A DNA stretch of 64,000 bases, taken from assembly GCA_029838195.1 (NCBI GenBank), contig JALGVJ010000036.1, forward strand, positions 1 to 64,000. Direction: 5' to 3'. Numbering within the stretch: position 1 is the first letter of the stretch; every line of letters begins with the position of its first letter. The position numbers were made by a program, and so were the translations under genes. Below are positions 24,871-33,581 of the stretch, piece by piece. The notes under the pieces are model-generated. The model worked only from the letters and a program-made list of their open reading frames with translations. It was not told the origin of the DNA and did not search any database. Source of the DNA: Promethearchaeota archaeon (GTDB taxonomy: Archaea; Asgardarchaeota; Lokiarchaeia; Sigyniarchaeales; SOKP01).

Positions 24871-26478
24871 CTAAAGCTTTAATTTTAAAGCAGATTGCGA
24901 GGATATCAATTCTTGAAATGCCAAGGGAATGTTTATTATCATATCCATGGCAGTAAACCGTCCGTTCTTTTGCTTTTTAGTATATTCCCCTAAAAAGCCA
25001 TTAAAAAATGCGGCAGAACAAGCCGAAGAGAAAGTATCATTGCCCGTGGCAAGAAAGCAGGCACATAATCCGGCTAATACATCTCCCGTGCCCCCTATGG
25101 ACATTTCTGGACATCCCGTTCGATTAATTTTAATCCGTATTCCATCGCTAATGATATCATGGACGCCCTTGACCAAGAATGTAATATTGTATTTTTTAGC
25201 TATATCTTTTACGAGCGTACTTCTTTCTTCTGTTTTCTTGTAGGGAGGCAATTCCAATCCCGTCATAATTTTTAATTCACCCGCATGAGGAGTAACAATG
25301 ACCTTTTGACCATTTAGCATGTTTAGATGGTTTTTCACCAGTTTCAAGGCATCCGCATCGAGAACAAGGGATTTATTCTCATCCCGCAGTTTTTTCAAGA
25401 GCTCAACTAATAATATTTCCGTCTCTTTTTTCACTCCCATGCCGGGGCCAATCAAAATGGTATTTGCCCATTCCATTAGCGGATTTATTTCTTTTAAAGC
25501 ATCAAGATTTAGCCAAGCCCCTGGATGAGTTCTTACGATTAAATTGGGAGAATAACTTCTTATCACGTTTCCGACTATTTCAGGAGTGAATGTAATGACC
25601 AAATCTATTCCAAATTGGAGTGATGTCAAGGAAGAATATGCCGGAGCACCCGAATAATTTTTCGATCCACCGATTATTAAAATCCTACCGAATTCTCCCT
25701 TATGAGCATCCACCTTCCTGCGTTTTACAGTTGGAAGAAAATCTCCTTTTCCCACGTATAAGAAGGCCTCGCGCGGAATACCTATCGGTTTGACTATTAT
25801 CTCTTTCCAATATGCTGAATTCCCCACCAATCCTTTTTTCAGAGCATGAAATGTAATTACTAAATCGGCTTTTACTGCTTTATCCAGAACATCGCCCCTA
25901 TCCGGATGAACGCCCGAAGGAATGTCAATTGAAACAATTGAAACCTTATCCGGATCTTTTTCCTTAACCGCATTGATTAAATCAATGGCAGTTGAGATGG
26001 GCTCTCTTATTTTCCCTTCAATGCCCGTGCCTAAAAGTCCATCCACAATGATATCACGATACCCCTCTTCCTCAAGCATCATGCCAATTTTCCCCAATTC
26101 GGTAGAGTCTCGTATTATTTCAATTTTAATTAACGAGGTGAGAGATTGAGAAATGATATCCCAATTTAGTCTTGCTTCATTCGTTCTAATATTCGCAGGT
26201 TGTCCTACCAATACAACTACTACTTCAATGCCCCAAGAACTCAAATGACGGGCAAGGACAAAACCATCGCCACCGTTGTTTCCCGTTCCACAAAAGATTG
26301 CTACTTTTTTACCATTAGTAGCATTTTCAGGAAAAAAGCATTTTTGAAGTTCTAACGCTACCGCATATCCTGCACATTCCATTAGGTGGCTCTTGGGAAT
26401 ACCCAACCACTCGGAATTATTATCTAAAATGGCCATCTCGGCTGAAGTAATCCCTTCTGGATTCGTTGACCATTTCAT
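24871..26478 (-). CDS. nnr: Bifunctional NAD(P)HX epimerase/ADP-dependent NAD(P)HX dehydratase
   Basis: The 535-residue protein repairs hydrated NADH and NADPH. Its first half (residues about 1-240) is the YjeF_N epimerase, with VAIFCGTGNNGGDGFVLARH (about 51-70) and the GLLGTGI strand. Its second half (about 245-525) is the ribokinase-like dehydratase, with KGEFGRILIIGGSKNYSGAP, TPHAGELKIM, and GTGDVLAGLCA near 465. The fusion and length match bacterial and archaeal Nnr proteins. It stands alone on this strand. Confidence 0.92.
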   Translation of the reverse strand: MKWSTNPEGITSAEMAILDNNSEWLGIPKSHLMECAGYAVALELQKCFFPENATNGKKVAIFCGTGNNGGDGFVLARHLSSWGIEVVVVLVGQPANIRTNEARLNWDIISQSLTSLIKIEIIRDSTELGKIGMMLEEEGYRDIIVDGLLGTGIEGKIREPISTAIDLINAVKEKDPDKVSIVSIDIPSGVHPDRGDVLDKAVKADLVITFHALKKGLVGNSAYWKEIIVKPIGIPREAFLYVGKGDFLPTVKRRKVDAHKGEFGRILIIGGSKNYSGAPAYSSLTSLQFGIDLVITFTPEIVGNVIRSYSPNLIVRTHPGAWLNLDALKEINPLMEWANTILIGPGMGVKKETEILLVELLKKLRDENKSLVLDADALKLVKNHLNMLNGQKVIVTPHAGELKIMTGLELPPYKKTEERSTLVKDIAKKYNITFLVKGVHDIISDGIRIKINRTGCPEMSIGGTGDVLAGLCACFLATGNDTFSSACSAAFFNGFLGEYTKKQKNGRFTAMDMIINIPLAFQELISSQSALKLKL

Positions 26479-26701
26479 TATTAATCTCCTTTTTTTTTAA
26501 CTTGATTGGTGGTGCCGCTCGTTTGTTCTTTCTATTATCATGATAAAGTTGTTATTGATATATATACCTTGTTCTTTTTAGCTTTATTAACTCATTATTG
26601 GCATGGCATGTGATGGGTACTTGAATTTACCGAAGGGAATCTGGAAGAAAGCCAATTAGATAAAGGTTTTCTAAGAGTTCGGCGCCACGCAGAAATCTTA
26701 A

Positions 26702-26860
26702 TTATTTAAGATTTTTCATTACTACATTAAACTTGTCAATATTTATGACCTTATCCCAAGTTGCTACGAAATCACGGACAAATTTTTCTTTTGCATCAAC
26801 ACTTCCATAAACCCCCGCTATTTGACCCTCTCTAAAAACTTCGATTCCTTTTCCAGTTTC
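26702..26860 (-). pseudogene. katG: C-terminal katG (catalase-peroxidase) remnant
   Basis: The last about 40 codons of a 63-residue reading frame (26702-26893) read [20 protein letters not shown] then [12 protein letters not shown]. This matches the KatG C-terminus (AEVYASxDAKEKFVxDFVAAWxKVMNLDRFDL). Upstream sequence matches nothing in KatG, and the rest of the about 730-residue enzyme is absent. It lies near two tRNA genes, where integration and deletion are common. Confidence 0.65.
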
Positions 26861-26893
26861 GCTCCTGATTTCCTCGTTAGTTTTTACTCCCAA

Positions 26894-27272
26894 ATCACAA
26901 CGCTCCTCCCCGGAGATATCATCTCTACACGCACGCCCAGAGCAGAACTCCTTGCCTATGGAGATGTCATTTAATGTTAAATTAATGGATTCCTCCCTTT
27001 AAAAAACCCCGTGGTTGATCTAAAAATTAATCCGACACGAAATTTAATTGGAAAATAACCCGAATGTAAGGAAAATTTACACGAAAAAAACACTTGAAGG
27101 AAAACGATCATGCCTTCCTCAATACTTACTGTAAAAACTTAAACCTTTCTTTCATGTAATAATCAAATCTTATTTTTTTATTTCATTTCATCGAATGAGG
27201 ATGAGCAAGCGTTTCTCCAATCTTATTTGAATTAAATTTTTTATAGAAAACATTAGAATTAAAGAAAATAGG
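26894..27272. other. Non-coding gap between katG remnant and tRNA-Met
   Basis: The first 100 bases are a GC-richer patch containing CTCCTCCCCGGAG and an imperfect GGAGAT/ATCTCC pairing. The rest is AT-rich. No coding or known RNA signature was seen. Confidence 0.5.
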
Positions 27273-27423
27273 TGCCGGTGGCGGGATTTGAGCCCGCGAC
27301 CTCCAGATCTCCCAACAATGGAAGATCTCGTTGATTTTGGATTATGAGTCCAGAGCGTGACGTCTGACCCCTATCTCAGACACTCGCATGTCTGGCGCTA
27401 TAACCATGCTAAGCTACACCGGC
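27273..27423 (-). tRNA. tRNA-Met(CAT), elongator type, with two introns
   Basis: On the minus strand the acceptor GCCGGTG (27423-27417) pairs with CACCGGC (27280-27274) and the discriminator is A. The D-arm GCTT...TAGC and T-arm GCGGG-TTCAAAT-CCCGC are intact. The anticodon stem CCAGA (ending 27391) pairs with TCTGG (27307-27303), but 83 bases lie between them. A 7-base loop CTCATAA at 27348-27342 gives anticodon CAT, leaving introns of about 42 bases (27390-27349) and 34 bases (27341-27308). Exact splice points depend on the bulge-helix-bulge fold, so they may shift by a few bases. The body resembles archaeal elongator tRNA-Met. CCA is only partly encoded. Confidence 0.85.
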
Positions 27424-27445
27424 GAAGATCTACTCGATTTTCTCA

Positions 27446-27569
27446 AGCCCCTGGGGGGATTTTCGTATCATGGAAGGCTTCCAATCAAATTCGAACCCCC
27501 GACCTTTGCCTTTTTAGAGCAAATTAATGGCATACCAAGGCAACGCTCTACCGGCTAAGCAACAGAGGC
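27446..27569 (-). tRNA. tRNA-Thr(GGT) with one anticodon-loop intron and one T-loop intron
   Basis: The acceptor GCCTCTG (27569-27563) pairs with CAGGGGC (27453-27447) and the discriminator is T. The D-arm is GCTT-AGCCGGTA-GAGC, and the anticodon stem TTGCC/GGCAA encloses TTGGTA and then about 21 extra bases (27532-27512), giving anticodon GGT. The T-stem GGGGG (27500-27496) pairs with CCCCC (27458-27454) only across 37 bases, of which 7 form the loop TTCGAAT and about 30 are an intron with an internal TGGAA/TTCCA hairpin. Without the T-loop intron the 3' half looks broken. The mature tRNA would be 73 bases. The G1:C72 and T73 identity elements fit archaeal tRNA-Thr. Confidence 0.75.
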
Positions 27570-28012
27570 TTTAGAAAAGCGAGTGTAAAGATCAATGTAA
27601 ACATTCTTAGAATGGTAAACTAACTACTTAAATTATTACTAAATTAAAAATTTTACTTAAATTGAGGCAATTAATATGTTCCCTTTTTCCATTAGGGAGT
27701 AAGGCAGAAATAATAGGAATCGAAAACGATTTGGTAGCATGGAGGGATGAAACGCGTAGAAATAGCAAGAATAAAAAAGATGGTAAGGATTTGTTTTATT
27801 TTTTCTTTATTCAGGCTTTACCTTTCTCAAAAGATTTTTACTGAAATGAGAATGAAGACTTATCAATTTTAAAAGGTAAAAGGAATTCATTCAAGATAAA
27901 ATTGAAAACAATAAAATACTGAAAATGAACGAGTTTTTTCAAATGTGGGGAGTAGTCATTAGGAAATGATGGTGGTGTATTTCCGCGTTAATAGACTTAG
28001 AATATTTAAAAT
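27570..28012. other. AT-rich gap, no confident gene
   Basis: A 60-codon frame with a TTG start at 27662 has no recognisable homology and a biased composition. Nothing else is seen in the 440 bases. Confidence 0.5.
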
Positions 28013-28513
28013 TCATTCCCAAACTAAAGGGCTACCACATTTAGGACAAGGATCGGCACCAATAGGGATGGCTTCTCCGCAAAGTGGGCAAAAAACTGTT
28101 ACTTTTGGTTTGGGGGTTGGTATGGTATAGGAAGACGGGGTTGGGGGCGGAGTGCCGGAGATTAGAGGAGTTTTAGGCGTTTGAGTAGTTGAGAATTGTC
28201 GTTGTTGAAAGATGTGTTGCTTAAATTTTTTATCATTTTGTTTTATTTTTTTGGTTATTTGATTTGCATCAGTAGCTAAAAAGCAAATTACTATGCCTAA
28301 AGGAATGAAAGTATATTGATTCCATGGTAATAGATGAAAAAGGAGTCCAAAAACTATAAATAATACAATGATAGCTCCGAATACGACTCCACAATTTAAA
28401 ATTGACATGTTTTTTTGAAAGTTTTTATATTGTTGTGCTTCTGGTGTGGTTAATTCAAGTCCGTATTCTTCTCTAAATCTTTTTTTAATTTTGTCCGTGT
28501 AAGAATTACTCAT
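28013..28513 (-). CDS. Membrane-anchored zinc-ribbon protein
   Basis: The 166-residue protein has a helical charged start (residues 1-37), two transmembrane helices at about 40-62 and 68-86, a Pro/Thr-rich linker, and a C-terminal zinc ribbon CPLCGEAIPIGADPCPKCGS (residues about 142-162). Proteins of this layout have an unknown role. The zinc ribbon resembles rubredoxin-like knuckles and could bind nucleic acid or another protein. The gene stands alone. Confidence 0.7.
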   Translation of the reverse strand: MSNSYTDKIKKRFREEYGLELTTPEAQQYKNFQKNMSILNCGVVFGAIIVLFIVFGLLFHLLPWNQYTFIPLGIVICFLATDANQITKKIKQNDKKFKQHIFQQRQFSTTQTPKTPLISGTPPPTPSSYTIPTPKPKVTVFCPLCGEAIPIGADPCPKCGSPLVWE

Positions 28514-28859
28514 TATCTCACGTTTAAGGAATATATTCTTGATACGATCTATAGTTAAAGATTAAAAATAAATTCGCAATGAAAAACTTTTGTGTTTAGA
28601 AAGAAAAAAATTTACGTATTTTCACCATATTCGTATTAATGTAGTTTTAATTACATTTTTATTTATTTTCTTGGGAGAAACATTCAAAAATGAGGTTTTT
28701 TTACTGGAAATCAAAAAAAATTACATGTAACCCTTTTTAGGATGAATTTCTTGGAGAAATGAAAGGGGAGAGGGTTTCTATTATAATCTCATATTAAATG
28801 AAGCGTGGTTACAATTAGAGAAGTTCAATTTTCTAACTTGAAAAAATTCACATAAGAGA
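28514..28859. other. AT-rich gap, no gene seen
   Basis: About 350 bases contain only short AT-rich frames. The region holds the likely promoter of the zinc-ribbon gene and the 5' flank of the alpha/beta-hydrolase remnant. Confidence 0.5.
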
Positions 28860-29408
28860 GGTTAAAGAGCATAAAAATTAATAAGAATTTTCCATTTGCC
28901 GTGGGCTATTACGATCTTCATAAGCATGCGAATATTAATCATAAATTAAATCGGTTGATATCAAATGCGGGTGATTTAGCGGAGATCATTGCTCTATTGG
29001 AGAATCTTTTAGAAAAAAGAACGCTGGACATGTTTAACAAGATCATGAAAAAAGAATGAAACGAGATGTGCTGATAAATTGTAGTGTTAATCTTGACATA
29101 CACGTTTTTGGCGTGGATTCTCCATTTGAATAGATTGATAGGACAAGATGATTATTCAAGATATGTTATTATATTCAACAATGGAAATTTCCAAGCTTAT
29201 TACTCAAGGCGTGTTATTATTAGCAGCCACGAGAGAGCATTTCTTTCTGCTAAAAATGTCCTACAAGCAGATTGAGGTTCTAAAGAATGTAAGATTATTA
29301 ATAGCTTGTTCACTCACGTAGAAAAAGAATGTTTTTACTCAATATCAGATGGATAACATGAAATTGGCGATAGATGCCATTTTTAATTGGATTGAACAAA
29401 TAGATTAA
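28860..29408 (+). pseudogene. Decayed alpha/beta-hydrolase gene
   Basis: Three pieces in different frames form one gene. The first is YYDLHKHANINHKLNRLISN up to a stop at 29057. The second, around 29190-29290, is ITQGVLLLAATREHFFLLKM then SYKQIEVLKN. This corresponds to the VPVLLLAGxxDHFIPLKMYYKQ segment of hydrolases, with the catalytic-Asp strand. The third, around 29337-29408, is QYQMDNMKLAIDAIFNWIEQ and ends the domain. The nucleophile region is lost. There is no intact start codon. Homology is judged from motif patterns only. Confidence 0.55.
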
Positions 29409-29461
29409 AGAAATAATTTAAAGGAGAACGCCTTATTTTACTATATTTCTTTCCCAACCCA

Positions 29462-30082
29462 TTATAATCGAGCACCACAAAATTCACAGTAAAGTTGGTT
29501 TTTTTCCCGGACACGGGCGCCGCATTCGGGACAATACATTAATTTTGAAGAATCTTCATATTTTTTCTCTTCATATTTCATGTATTCTTTTTCAACATCT
29601 ATAGTTTCCTCCATTTCGGCAAGTTTTTCTTTTAGCCAGAGCATGAACAGATATTTTTCCGTTTCTTCTACCGTTTTAAAATTATCGTAAGATTTGATAG
29701 TCTTATCGGGTAAATTTATAAATCTTTTATTACCCGTATTTAAAAAAGTATTATAGAAAAATTTTCCATCGTAGATGAGATGTTTTATTTTTTGATTCTT
29801 TTCTACAAAATAAGCAAGCTCGAAACCCGTTGCCCCGGATTCAATCATGCGGAGCAAGGTTTTTAAAAACTTTCGATCATCGCTTAGGGTCTTGATTTTT
29901 TGTTTTGCTTCAATTTTTTTATGCTTAGTCAGTTCTAATTTCTCATCTGGAAATAAAAATTCTTTATCTTTATATTTTTTTTCCTTTTCAATTTTATCTT
30001 TTAACTTATTTGCGAAATCTGAAAAATGCATTATCGTTAAAGAGGATAGGTAATTTAATGATTCATTAAGAAGAAAGAACAC
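29462..30082 (-). CDS. Zinc-ribbon protein with SGATGFEL domain, paralogue A
   Basis: The 206-residue protein has a basic, Lys-rich helical start (residues about 20-90), a conserved core IESGATGFELAYFVE (about 95-109), a mixed alpha/beta segment and a C-terminal CPECGARV...CEFCGARL zinc ribbon (about 182-205). It is homologous to the gene just upstream, which shares ESGATGFELA and the Cys ribbon. No function is known to me. The two genes are transcribed in the same direction with only 13 bases between them. Confidence 0.6.
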   Translation of the reverse strand: MFFLLNESLNYLSSLTIMHFSDFANKLKDKIEKEKKYKDKEFLFPDEKLELTKHKKIEAKQKIKTLSDDRKFLKTLLRMIESGATGFELAYFVEKNQKIKHLIYDGKFFYNTFLNTGNKRFINLPDKTIKSYDNFKTVEETEKYLFMLWLKEKLAEMEETIDVEKEYMKYEEKKYEDSSKLMYCPECGARVREKNQLYCEFCGARL

Positions 30083-30095
30083 TTAATAAATAAAA

Positions 30096-30554
30096 TTATA
30101 GTAATTGTTTGCCGCACTGCTCGCAATATTTCTGGGTTATATCTGTTATTCGGGCGCCGCAATCGGGGCAAAATTTAATATTTTTAACCATTTCTTTCTT
30201 TTCCATCATTTTTTTAAATTGTAAATATTCTTTTTTGGGGTAGAGCTTAGCTCTTCTCTCTTCGATTTCCCTATGGAGCCATTTCATGAAAATGCTTTTT
30301 TCTGTTTCTTCTTTTACCTTAAAAGAGGTATAATCTTTTACAATTTCATCCGGACTTTCGATAAATACTTTCTCGCCAATTTTTTTGAAAGTTTCAATGA
30401 AATATATTCCATTGAAATACAGTTGGGGCAAGTTATTATTGTTTTCAGCTTCAAGGGCTAATTCAAATCCCGTTGCGCCCGATTCAATTTTAACCGCTAA
30501 ATCTTCCAATGCATACAATTCTTCTTCCAAAGATCTTTCAGTTTTCTCATCCAT
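30096..30554 (-). CDS. Zinc-ribbon protein with SGATGFEL domain, paralogue B
   Basis: The 152-residue protein shares with the following gene the KIESGATGFELALEAE core, the FIETFKKIGEKVFIESPDEI-like segment, the SFKVKEETEKSIFMKWL helix and the terminal CPDCGARI...CEQCGKQL zinc ribbon. It lacks the basic N-terminal extension of its partner. A tandem duplication followed by divergence explains both. No known family. Confidence 0.6.
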   Translation of the reverse strand: MDEKTERSLEEELYALEDLAVKIESGATGFELALEAENNNNLPQLYFNGIYFIETFKKIGEKVFIESPDEIVKDYTSFKVKEETEKSIFMKWLHREIEERRAKLYPKKEYLQFKKMMEKKEMVKNIKFCPDCGARITDITQKYCEQCGKQLL

Positions 30555-30703
30555 TCAAGAAACCTCTATGAGCGAAAGAATTTTTAGTTTAAAAAGTAAA
30601 ATGAACTGAAATTCATGTAATAAATTTATTTAATAATTATAAATATCTTTTTAATTTAATTTATATTATTTTCAAAATAGAACCTTGAATGAACCCACGT
30701 TGT

Positions 30704-30716
30704 AAAGGGTGGATGA
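30704..30716 (+). promoter_or_regulatory. Possible Shine-Dalgarno for an AUU start
   Basis: AAAGGGTGG with GGTG core lies 4-7 bases before ATT codons at 30717 and 30720, where the coding frame of the downstream gene first opens. The GGTG core matches the archaeal anti-SD sequence. Confidence 0.3.
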
Positions 30717-31790
30717 ATTATTAATTATTACAAATTTGATAGTCTTATCGAGCAGTTAAAAAATTCTACGAGATATTCCCTTCTAACTCACGAGGGGATT
30801 CCGAAAGCTGTAGTTTCAGAACATGGAGGACGCTTGCTTGGTATTTTTCCCAAAAAGAACGGTCATAGTCTCTCATGGATAAATCCAGATTTGAAGGAAA
30901 TAATACAAGCTAATGGAAATAATATTGGGGGAGACCGATATTGGATAAGCCCTGAACGAGCATTTTTTTATAAAGATCCGTGGAATTGGAACGAGTGGTT
31001 TTGCCCTTCCACCTTAGATCCAGCAAATTTTCAAATGCTTAGGATGAATGAAAGGTCATGTACAGTTCAGAGCAAAATTGCCCTTATTAATCAGTTTACA
31101 AAAGAAAAATATGAAGGAGAGATAACTCGCACGTTTAAAATTATCGAAGAACCAATTCCAACGGGCTTGGAAGCGTATTGTGGCATTGAAATCTCAGAAG
31201 AATGCTGGTTAAATAAAAAGGATTTGGAAATAAATGGATGGAGTTTAACTAATGTAATTAGTCTGGGTCCAAGAAATCCCGGTACCGTGATTATTCCCAC
31301 GCTGTCAAATCCTAAGCCACTCTCCTATTTTAGAACCATTCCAGGGGATAGACTACTAATTGGTAAAGATCACGTCAGTTTTAAAATTGACGTTTCAGAT
31401 ATTTATAAATTGGCCGTACGACCAGAGGACATTAATTACGACCTCCCGGCCAAAATTAGTTACATTACTCAATTGCCTAATTCAAAGGACTATGGGCTGT
31501 TAATTAAATTATCCAATGATATTCCAAAAAGTCAAGCTGAATGTCATGATGTTTCAAGAGACCATCCCGACATGGAAATTGGAGTCATTCAATCTTATAA
31601 TTCTGAATCCACCATTGAAAACAAGTTAAATTTTGGCGAAATTGAATTACAATTAAGTCCTTTTAAAACGGAGGGGGAGCTTTCTGCGGAGCATGCCACG
31701 CATCAGATAATCGGATATATCGGGTCAAGAGAAGAAATTTTCGAAACCCTTCAAAAATATTTGAATATAAAAGAACCAAACTTGTTTTAA
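30717..31790 (+). CDS. Galactose mutarotase-like (DUF6786-type) protein, probable non-ATG start
   Basis: The fold is a beta-supersandwich (mutarotase-like), shown by GYIGSREEIFETLQ and repeated beta-rich segments (WSLTNVISLGPRNPGTVIIP). Coding similarity continues upstream of the TTG at 30834: KFDSLIEQLKNSTRYSLLTH then EGIPKAVVSEHGGRLLGIF, ending at a TGA at 30714. No ATG, GTG or TTG exists in that extension. A start at an ATT codon (30717 or 30720), preceded by AAAGGGTGG, fits best. The alternative is a short frameshift with the ATG at 30713. The ORF beginning at 30834 alone would remove about 39 residues of a conserved domain. The role in sugar metabolism is an inference. Confidence 0.55.
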   Translation: MINYYKFDSLIEQLKNSTRYSLLTHEGIPKAVVSEHGGRLLGIFPKKNGHSLSWINPDLKEIIQANGNNIGGDRYWISPERAFFYKDPWNWNEWFCPSTLDPANFQMLRMNERSCTVQSKIALINQFTKEKYEGEITRTFKIIEEPIPTGLEAYCGIEISEECWLNKKDLEINGWSLTNVISLGPRNPGTVIIPTLSNPKPLSYFRTIPGDRLLIGKDHVSFKIDVSDIYKLAVRPEDINYDLPAKISYITQLPNSKDYGLLIKLSNDIPKSQAECHDVSRDHPDMEIGVIQSYNSESTIENKLNFGEIELQLSPFKTEGELSAEHATHQIIGYIGSREEIFETLQKYLNIKEPNLF

Positions 31791-31885
31791 TCGTTTTTTT
31801 ATTTATCCTTGTCTTTAAATTTTATTTAATAAAATCTTCTTCCTCTCCTCCTTTAAAATCATTTTCATCGTCGCAATCCCATTTT

Positions 31886-32698
31886 TTAAAATGTTGCTTT
31901 AATAAAGCCGCCATCTACTTGAACCACGGTTCCTGTAATGTAACTCGCTTTTTCAGAAGCCAAAAATATCACTAAATTAGCTAATTCTTCTGGTCTTCCT
32001 AATCTCCCCATGGGTATTTGATCGGTCCAGGATTTTTCAATTTCCTCTCTTGATCTTCCCGTAGACTGTACTTTAGATTGAATTAATTCATTCATCCTGT
32101 CGGTCAGCGTTGGACCCGGACATACCACGTTTACCAATATTCCATGCTTGGCTTGTTCATTTGAAAGCGTTTTCGCAAACCCAACCACGCCCAACCGCAT
32201 GGTATTTGATAACACCAAATCCTCTAACGGCTGTTTTACGGAAACAGACGTGATCGCTATGATTCTTCCTTTCCCTTGCCTCTTCATGATTGGAATGACC
32301 AAATTGCACGCACGAATAAATGAACGCAAGTTTAAATTAATGGAACGCGTCCATTCCTCTTCACTCACGTTTTCAATGGGCTTGGATGGGGGTCCTCCCG
32401 CATTGTGAACCAGGATATCTATTCTGCCAAATCGATTCATCACCTCCCTTATTAAACGGTTGATGTCTTCCTCTCGCTCGAGATCCACCACAATGCTCAT
32501 GATTTCCTTTCCAGAAAATTTGGTTTCTACTTTTTTTATTTCCTCTTCTGCTCGCCTCAAATTACTTTCATTTCTACTACAAATCACCACGTGAGCACCC
32601 TCCTCATGAAATCCCTTAGCACAAGCTAAGCCCAAACCTTTACTCGATGCCAATACAACCGCTACTTTATCTTTTAACCCTAAATCCATTATTACCAA
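31886..32698 (-). CDS. Short-chain dehydrogenase/reductase with unusual active site
   Basis: The 270-residue protein has the Rossmann glycine motif SSKGLGLACAKGF (about 18-30), the HNAGGPPSK strand (about 97), the SVS catalytic serine (about 150), and the C-terminal GRPEELANLVIFLAS. At the YxxxK position it has SNTMR, so the usual Tyr and Lys are replaced by Ser and Arg. A subgroup of SDRs with this S-N-x-x-R pattern is known. It is likely a reductase with altered proton relay. It is monocistronic. Confidence 0.85.
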   Translation of the reverse strand: MVIMDLGLKDKVAVVLASSKGLGLACAKGFHEEGAHVVICSRNESNLRRAEEEIKKVETKFSGKEIMSIVVDLEREEDINRLIREVMNRFGRIDILVHNAGGPPSKPIENVSEEEWTRSINLNLRSFIRACNLVIPIMKRQGKGRIIAITSVSVKQPLEDLVLSNTMRLGVVGFAKTLSNEQAKHGILVNVVCPGPTLTDRMNELIQSKVQSTGRSREEIEKSWTDQIPMGRLGRPEELANLVIFLASEKASYITGTVVQVDGGFIKATF

Positions 32699-33125
32699 AT
32701 AAATTCTTTATTTCATAAAATTCACTAAGATTGAATAAAATCTGATTGCATGGAATTTAAAATTTATTTTATCCCATTAAAGCTTAGGTAAGAATCCTCA
32801 CCAAAATGAATTTCCTATTTACTGTTTTACTCGATAGGATGCCATATCTTTAAATAATTTAACAATTTCCCCTAAAATGATCTTTCGCTTAAATAACGCC
32901 TTACTAACTCATTTTACTAATGTTTTTGTCCTTATCACTATAAATATCTCCAAATTAAGAGAACAAATTTCATGGACCTTTACTCATTCAACCAAAATAA
33001 GAAAATGATGATATAATCCCTTTATAAAATAATCAAATTAGCTCTCCTTAAAATGTAAAGGTCTGTTGAACAAGGATTAACCCATTTTAATAATTAAATG
33101 GATCTCTCTCGAAAATAAAAAAATC
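32699..33125. other. AT-rich gap, no gene seen
   Basis: About 430 bases between the SDR promoter and the Roadblock gene end contain stops in all frames within short distances. Nothing repetitive was seen. Confidence 0.5.
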
Positions 33126-33581
33126 CTAATCGGGACTCAACTCATCCAAGTCACTTAAATCTAATCCCGAATCCATTGTCTCTGGTATCTCTGCTAAAAA
33201 TTCATCCAAAATCTCCTTTAACTCTTCTCCCGATCTCTTTAATATCAATCGAATCAGTCCAATGTTAATATCAGGATCTGATATCAAGCAAAGAACGCCT
33301 TTAACCCCACAACTCGCCGCAAATATCTTTCCGCCCGTAAATTCAGATGTTACTATGTCTAAATCTCCTAATTCCAGGTTCTTCCCTTGTTCTTCGGACG
33401 CACAGAAAACCGCAGAAGCGATGGCGCCGATTCCGTCGACATCCGCCGGAAAATAGCTAAATTTTGAAACACTGGCAATTGTCAAACCCGTCCGATCTAC
33501 TAAAATTACCTTTTTAATACCACTTTCAGACTTAATTATTTTAGATAGAATTGAATCGAATGATTTAGTATCAATACTCAA
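33126..33581 (-). CDS. Roadblock/LC7-domain protein
   Basis: The 151-residue protein begins with an N-terminal helix (SFDSILSKIIKSESGIKKVI) followed by VDRTGLTIASVSKF, typical Roadblock core strands. It continues with ADVDGIGAIASAVFCASEEQ (helix) and FTGGKIFAASCGVKGVLCLI (strands). It has an acidic C-terminal tail (GLDLSDLDELSPD). It differs from the Roadblock protein at 23157 in its loops, consistent with the expansion of this family in Asgard archaea. GTPase regulation is the likely role; no GTPase gene is adjacent. Confidence 0.8.
   Translation of the reverse strand: MSIDTKSFDSILSKIIKSESGIKKVILVDRTGLTIASVSKFSYFPADVDGIGAIASAVFCASEEQGKNLELGDLDIVTSEFTGGKIFAASCGVKGVLCLISDPDINIGLIRLILKRSGEELKEILDEFLAEIPETMDSGLDLSDLDELSPD

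Noticed and set aside
27662..27844. A 60-codon frame with TTG start.
   Set aside because: No homology, no ribosome site, and odd composition; likely chance.
29084..29275. A 63-codon frame with DDYSRYVI reminiscent of IS3-type integrases.
   Set aside because: The same bases, read in the other frame, continue the alpha/beta-hydrolase remnant; the integrase-like text is too short and lacks other motifs.
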